DNA from: Enterococcus raffinosus
Lineage (GTDB): Bacteria; Bacillota; Bacilli; Lactobacillales; Enterococcaceae
Direction: 5' to 3'
NCBI RefSeq assembly: GCF_001886185.1
Contig: NZ_JXLA01000003.1
Location: forward strand, 112,142-176,141
DNA length: 64,000 nt
The notes beneath the pieces are model-generated. The model did not search any database and was not told the DNA's origin. It saw nothing but the letters and a program-made list of their open reading frames with translations. Both the position numbers and the translations under genes were made by a program. Shown in pieces: positions 60,292 to 64,000 of this stretch (position 1 is the first letter of the stretch; each line of letters starts with the position of its first letter).

Positions 60292-61212
60292 TTGTCAAAG
60301 AAAACTAAACTAGTTGCTGCAATCGTGATTGCGGCAGCTAGTTTCGCTGTGTATAGCGTAAAAGATCAGTTTCAAGATACAAAAACAACGTCACCTACTG
60401 CCTCTCAAACACATGTAATCTCTGGGCAGGAGGATTTAGCCAAACTTGAATACGAAGGCACTCAAACCATTGAGATTAACCAAAACAAACCAACATTTTC
60501 CAAAGGGGACCTTTCCACTGAAAAGGGGCCTTGGGAAAAATACGGAGATTTAGATTCTTTGAATCGAGCAACAGATGCGGAAGCATTATTGAATAAAAAG
60601 TTAATGCCAACAGAAAAACGGGGAGAAATTTCCAGTGTGACGCCTACTGGATGGCACAGCAAAAAAATCAATGGCCAATATTTGTACAATCGTTCTCACC
60701 TGATTGGCTACCAGCTAAGCGGAGAAAATGCCAACTGGAAAAACTTGATTACTGGTACTCGCCAGTTAAATAGTCCCGAAATGCTGCGGTTTGAAATGGA
60801 TATCAAATATTACCTCGAGAAAAGTACGAAGAATTATGTCCGCTACTCGGTTGTTCCCGTGTTCCGCGGAGATGAATTACTCGCTCGTGGCGTTCATATG
60901 ATGGCGCAATCAGTTGGCAGTGACGCGATTCATTTTAACGTGTACATCTTTAATGTCCAAGAGGGCGTCACTTTGAACTATGCGGACGGAACCAGTACCC
61001 TTGCAAAAACAGTAAGCACCCATACTTCGTCCTCTGCCCCATCTTCAAGGAAGGAATATGTCGATAGTAACGGAAAAGGATTGATCAAGGGCTCAAAAAG
61101 CGGAGTCTATCATCTGCCAGGTAGTAAATATTACGACAATACCACAAATCCCAAGGCATGGTTCAAAACCATTGAGGAGGCAAAAAAGGCGGGGTATCGG
61201 GCACCAAAATAA
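60292..61212 (+). CDS. secreted DNA/RNA non-specific endonuclease
   Basis: 306 residues with an N-terminal membrane span or signal anchor (about 8-21). The EndA/Spd-type beta-beta-alpha-metal nuclease domain covers about 45-235: catalytic [17 protein letters not shown] with the His base, and [14 protein letters not shown] with the metal-binding Asn. A C-terminal ~45-residue module ([39 protein letters not shown]) is known from the ends of other Gram-positive secreted nucleases. TTG start follows GGAGCAATTCCC. It may serve nutrient DNA use, competence or escape from DNA nets. Confidence 0.88.
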   Translation: MSKKTKLVAAIVIAAASFAVYSVKDQFQDTKTTSPTASQTHVISGQEDLAKLEYEGTQTIEINQNKPTFSKGDLSTEKGPWEKYGDLDSLNRATDAEALLNKKLMPTEKRGEISSVTPTGWHSKKINGQYLYNRSHLIGYQLSGENANWKNLITGTRQLNSPEMLRFEMDIKYYLEKSTKNYVRYSVVPVFRGDELLARGVHMMAQSVGSDAIHFNVYIFNVQEGVTLNYADGTSTLAKTVSTHTSSSAPSSRKEYVDSNGKGLIKGSKSGVYHLPGSKYYDNTTNPKAWFKTIEEAKKAGYRAPK

Positions 61213-61373
61213 TTTTTGAAAGAAAATCTACACTTTTACTTTACAGATACATTTCTTATGTTACAATATTGTTACGAAATAATTAAAGATAATCTTCAAC
61301 TTCCGTCTATGTACGAGTGAGTGGTTGACTATCGCATAAGAAATGAGTTTACATCATTAAAGGAGTGAGATTT

Positions 61374-62390
61374 TTGAAAAAAACATTAGTAGCTTTATCA
61401 TTACTCGTTCTATTCCCCATCAGTGCCTATGCAGAAACTGAAAGCTCCACTGTGTCAGACAATGCGGCTGTAGCTTCAACTGAACAATCAACACCTGTCC
61501 AAGATCAAAGCGCCGACAATACTGTGGGTGACTCAAGTGCTCCAGCTGATGCAACTATGGCCAGCGGCACAGAAAACAGCGAAACGAAAGATGTTCAGAA
61601 AGCACAGGATAAAACCGTTGATCAAATTGAAAAGGAAACGGGCGTGAAAAAGAGCAGCGACCCTATCGGGAATGAACAGGATACCGATAAGATTCGTGAG
61701 ATGCTGAAGGACGAATCAATGAAGAGTATCATTTCATCTAGCGAAGTGGATGACTATACCGACCAGCAGTTATTAAATGCTATGACAGTTTGTGTTAGAA
61801 TCAGCACAGACACCTATGGTTTAGATGTTGGCGGCTATGCTCGGATTCTTCAAGCACTTTACAAAGACAACACCCTATCTTGGGATAAAATCCAAAATAT
61901 CTTAAATTACAATCCTAGTAATTACACCAATGCGATTGAAATGACGGATCAAATTGACAGTTTGCAGGCATATTTAGCCGCGCTTTATCCAAGTAACAGC
62001 TCATTCATGCCGATTCGTCAAATGAGCAATCAGGAATTAACCAATGTTCTGAAACACATTTCACCAATTCAAGAAAAGATGATTGGTACGGACGGCGACT
62101 TTTTCCCAGGCATCATCGCTTGGATCGCACGTTATTCGAAAGATGACGCTATTCGCAATGGTACAGCTGCGAATACAACCACCAGCACCACGGAGGAATC
62201 TACGACAGCCTCAACGACTCAAAGTGCTGAAAATAAAGCACCAGTAAAAAATGATACTGACAAAAAAGACGACAAAGGCGGCTTCCTACCAAAAACCGGT
62301 GAAGAAAGAAGAACCTGGTTGACGGTTGCTGGGGTAATTATTTTGGCCCTTATCGCTTTTATCATGGTTCGTCGCAATCGTAAAAAATAA
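61374..62390 (+). CDS. LPXTG-anchored surface protein, unknown
   Basis: 338 residues. Signal peptide (KKTLVALSLLVLFPISAYA). A Ser/Thr/Asp-rich segment (about 20-100), a mainly helical domain (about 100-265), a Thr/Ser-rich stalk, and a canonical sorting signal FLPKTGEE with hydrophobic span and RRNRKK tail. The domain is not recognised; no repeats. TTG start lies seven bases after AAAGGAGTG. A classical sortase A substrate. Confidence 0.82.
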   Translation: MKKTLVALSLLVLFPISAYAETESSTVSDNAAVASTEQSTPVQDQSADNTVGDSSAPADATMASGTENSETKDVQKAQDKTVDQIEKETGVKKSSDPIGNEQDTDKIREMLKDESMKSIISSSEVDDYTDQQLLNAMTVCVRISTDTYGLDVGGYARILQALYKDNTLSWDKIQNILNYNPSNYTNAIEMTDQIDSLQAYLAALYPSNSSFMPIRQMSNQELTNVLKHISPIQEKMIGTDGDFFPGIIAWIARYSKDDAIRNGTAANTTTSTTEESTTASTTQSAENKAPVKNDTDKKDDKGGFLPKTGEERRTWLTVAGVIILALIAFIMVRRNRKK

Positions 62391-62392
62391 AG

Positions 62393-62433
62393 AAAATCAG
62401 TGAGCGGAAGTCCTTCGCTCACTGATTTTTTTA
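62393..62433. terminator. bidirectional terminator
   Basis: AAAATCAGTGAGCG pairs with CGCTCACTGATTTT around GAAGTCCTT, followed by T7. Confidence 0.9.
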
Positions 62434-63078
62434 TTTTGATTGAAACGCCTGCCAATCAGCTTCGAATTGAGCGATACCATTGGTAGTCAAGGGATGGCTC
62501 CACAATTTCGGGAACAGGCTGCCTGGAATTGTTGCAATGTCTGACCCAGCTAACGCTGCTTCCTCCACGTGACCTAGATGCCGAACACTTGCCGCAATAA
62601 TCTCTGTATCAAAATCATAAATATCAAAAATATCACGTAAATCACTGACTAATTGGATTCCATCTGAAGCGATATCATCCAAACGTCCTAAAAAGGGACT
62701 GACATAAGTGGCGCCGGCTTTTGCTGCCATTAAGCCCTGCGCCGCTGAAAAAATCAACGTCACATTGGTTTTGATTCCTTCTTTTGAGAGGGTGTAGACC
62801 GCTTGTAGGCCTGCTTCGGTCATCGGGATTTTAACGACGATATTCTTCGCCCATTGACTGATTTCTCTCGCTTCGCGAATCATCCCTTCACTTTCCAGCG
62901 AAGTGACCTCCGCACTGACTGGTCCAGGTACCAACGCACAGATTTCTTTGATAACCGTCTCAAAGTCTCTGCCCTCTTTTGCGATAATCGTTGGGTTTGT
63001 TGTGACACCATCCACCAAACCCAGTCGATTGATCCGCTCAATTTCTTCAATATTTGCCGTATCTAGAAAAAACTTCAT
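62431..63078 (-). CDS. transaldolase, fructose-6-phosphate-aldolase-like
   Basis: 215 residues, the short TalC/FSA type. Seen: [12 protein letters not shown] start, [13 protein letters not shown], the Schiff-base Lys in [15 protein letters not shown] (about residue 85), [14 protein letters not shown] and [12 protein letters not shown]. It acts in the pentose phosphate pathway or on dihydroxyacetone. Start ATG has TAGGAGG upstream. A single gene. Confidence 0.92.
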   Translation of the reverse strand: MKFFLDTANIEEIERINRLGLVDGVTTNPTIIAKEGRDFETVIKEICALVPGPVSAEVTSLESEGMIREAREISQWAKNIVVKIPMTEAGLQAVYTLSKEGIKTNVTLIFSAAQGLMAAKAGATYVSPFLGRLDDIASDGIQLVSDLRDIFDIYDFDTEIIAASVRHLGHVEEAALAGSDIATIPGSLFPKLWSHPLTTNGIAQFEADWQAFQSK

Positions 63079-63318
63079 GTTCTCCTCCTATAATAGGTCG
63101 TTCCATCAGCAACAGTCGCATTTGTACCTAGCTAACAACTAAAAAATAAAGCGTTTTCTATCCTATCTAGAGTATACCCACTCTCCTTTCCTCCTTCAAC
63201 TTTCAGCTTAATGTTGTGACAATTTTGTTCGTTTCAGATAGGTCCCTCGCCCGATTTTCGAAAGAACATTTCTTGATACGCTATATGTATCAACAATGAA
63301 AGGAAGGTCATACTACTT

Positions 63319-63690
63319 ATGATCAAAAAAATATTAGGCGTTATCGCCTTCATCACCATTTTACTCTTTGGATCGATGCTTTACTCAAAAAACTCATCCA
63401 GCGAGATCGCTGGGGTTATGGATCAGCTAAACCCATTAGTAAAGGAAAGTGAGCTCTATGTAAAGACAACAAAACCACAATCCGTCAATGAATATGGGAC
63501 AGCCAGCTACCAGCAATTAGCAGCCAATAAAGAGGGAGAGACACGGACGATTCAATTTAACGGCCTCTCTGAATTAAAAACCGATCGTTACCTGAAGCTA
63601 ACAAATAAAGGTGCTCATGTAGAAACTTACGAAGAAGTTCGCAGAGATCAAGTACCGGAAAAAGCTTTAAATGAAATTGATCCGCGATAA
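63319..63690 (+). CDS. YxeA-family (DUF1093) secreted or membrane protein
   Basis: 123 residues: a signal peptide or anchor at the N-terminus (about 4-22), then the YxeA pattern of strands: SVNEYGTASYQQL, TRTIQFNGLSELKTDRYLKL, VETYEEVRRDQVPEKAL. Members are extracytoplasmic proteins of unknown role, sometimes linked to envelope-stress exporters. Start ATG follows AAAGGAAGG. Confidence 0.8.
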   Translation: MIKKILGVIAFITILLFGSMLYSKNSSSEIAGVMDQLNPLVKESELYVKTTKPQSVNEYGTASYQQLAANKEGETRTIQFNGLSELKTDRYLKLTNKGAHVETYEEVRRDQVPEKALNEIDPR

Positions 63691-64000
63691 AAGTGGTACC
63701 TCGTCACACAATTATTTGACTAAAAATCATTGGAAAAATTTCATGTCTTTATAAAGTTAAAAAATTTCATGATAGACTTTTTATCTACAAAACTCACCTT
63801 GCTTGGATAGATATCAGGTAAACTATGGATTTTGGTCCTCATTTAATAGGAACACATTCTTTAAGTCGCTCCGATTAATTACATAGACGGGCTGTAGGAA
63901 ATAAGAAAACAATCAGACAATTGAGCAGATGCTACATCAAAAAACCTTACTAAGATATAGTTTTACATTTAGTGGCTCTATAATTTCTAGGACTGATAGA
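63691..64000. other. gene-free right end with direct repeat and possible IS boundary
   Basis: No supported ORF. The 12-mer AAAAATTTCATG occurs at 63734-63745 and 63760-63771 (26 bp apart), a possible regulator site. The last 27 bases, starting GGCTCTATAATTTC at 63974, look like the end of an ISL3-family element, but the rest lies outside the window. Confidence 0.35.

Overview
The window looks like a chromosomal segment of a lactic acid bacterium of the Enterococcaceae, most likely an Enterococcus. I infer this from moderate-low GC, strong AGGAGG ribosome sites with many GTG and TTG starts, a malolactic enzyme with a 2-hydroxycarboxylate transporter, several PTS operons with CcpA-type (cre) sites, LPXTG-type surface proteins, a glucosaminidase/LysM/NlpC-P60 wall hydrolase, an aspartate 4-decarboxylase and Nramp manganese uptake. 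The species cannot be settled from the sequence alone. No rRNA, tRNA, CRISPR array or complete insertion sequence was recognised.

Layout. 1-5.6 kb: 3' part of galK, then a run of small membrane or unknown genes, each closed by its own terminator, a GNAT acetyltransferase, a DUF308/HdeD membrane protein and a frameshifted rarD. 5.6-12.5 kb: an atypical 2-hydroxyacid dehydrogenase, then a five-gene minus-strand operon (RPE/AlsE-type epimerase, SIS hexuloisomerase, MtlD-type dehydrogenase, PTS EIIA, mannitol-type EIICB) divergent from its DeoR regulator, with a 41-bp palindrome, a good promoter and a cre-like site between them. 12.5-15.9 kb: end of lysine synthesis (M20 deacetylase, lysA, dapF). 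16-19.8 kb: GH1 phospho-beta-glycosidase, divergent cellobiose-type EIIC and a GntR/UTRA regulator with matching operator candidates. 19.8-23.9 kb: a surface-protein operon: a 674-residue wall protein with a ~159-residue Asp-Ala/Asp-Ser repeat, a 578-residue protein of unknown function and a small membrane protein. 24.4-27.5 kb: malolactic locus. 27.6-31.7 kb: MATE exporter behind a leader terminator, GNAT, MFS DHA2 exporter and its PadR regulator. 32-38.9 kb: metallophosphoesterase, small genes, then an ABC exporter with a two-component system whose response regulator carries an in-frame stop. 39.2-45.6 kb: p60-like hydrolase, a UvrC-like GIY-YIG protein, a GyrI-like protein, a phosphatase, a YdcF-type protein and a probably frameshifted unknown gene. 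46.4-49.5 kb: aspartate 4-decarboxylase (PLP enzyme) followed by a pyridoxine-kinase/ECF pair. 50.2-53.5 kb: an AgrA/AgrC-like system and a CPBP protease gene with LytTR-type direct repeats in its promoter. 53.8-59.8 kb: a second copy of a 49-residue protein, two adjacent 35/39-residue hydrophobic peptides, an ABC-F protein, an XRE regulator, mntH with a DtxR-family-like operator, and a frameshifted DUF5131 gene. 60-64 kb: secreted nuclease, LPKTG protein, fructose-6-phosphate-aldolase-like transaldolase, a YxeA-family protein and a gene-free end.

The most interesting candidates are the surface-protein/578-residue-protein operon, the hexitol-type PTS operon with two extra sugar-phosphate enzymes, the paired micropeptides, and the twin 49-residue genes with a conserved downstream motif. 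Four genes look broken (two at homopolymer runs, one by an in-frame stop, one by a less certain frameshift), so either decay or base-calling errors must be considered. All functional assignments come from motifs recognised by eye; no database search was run.
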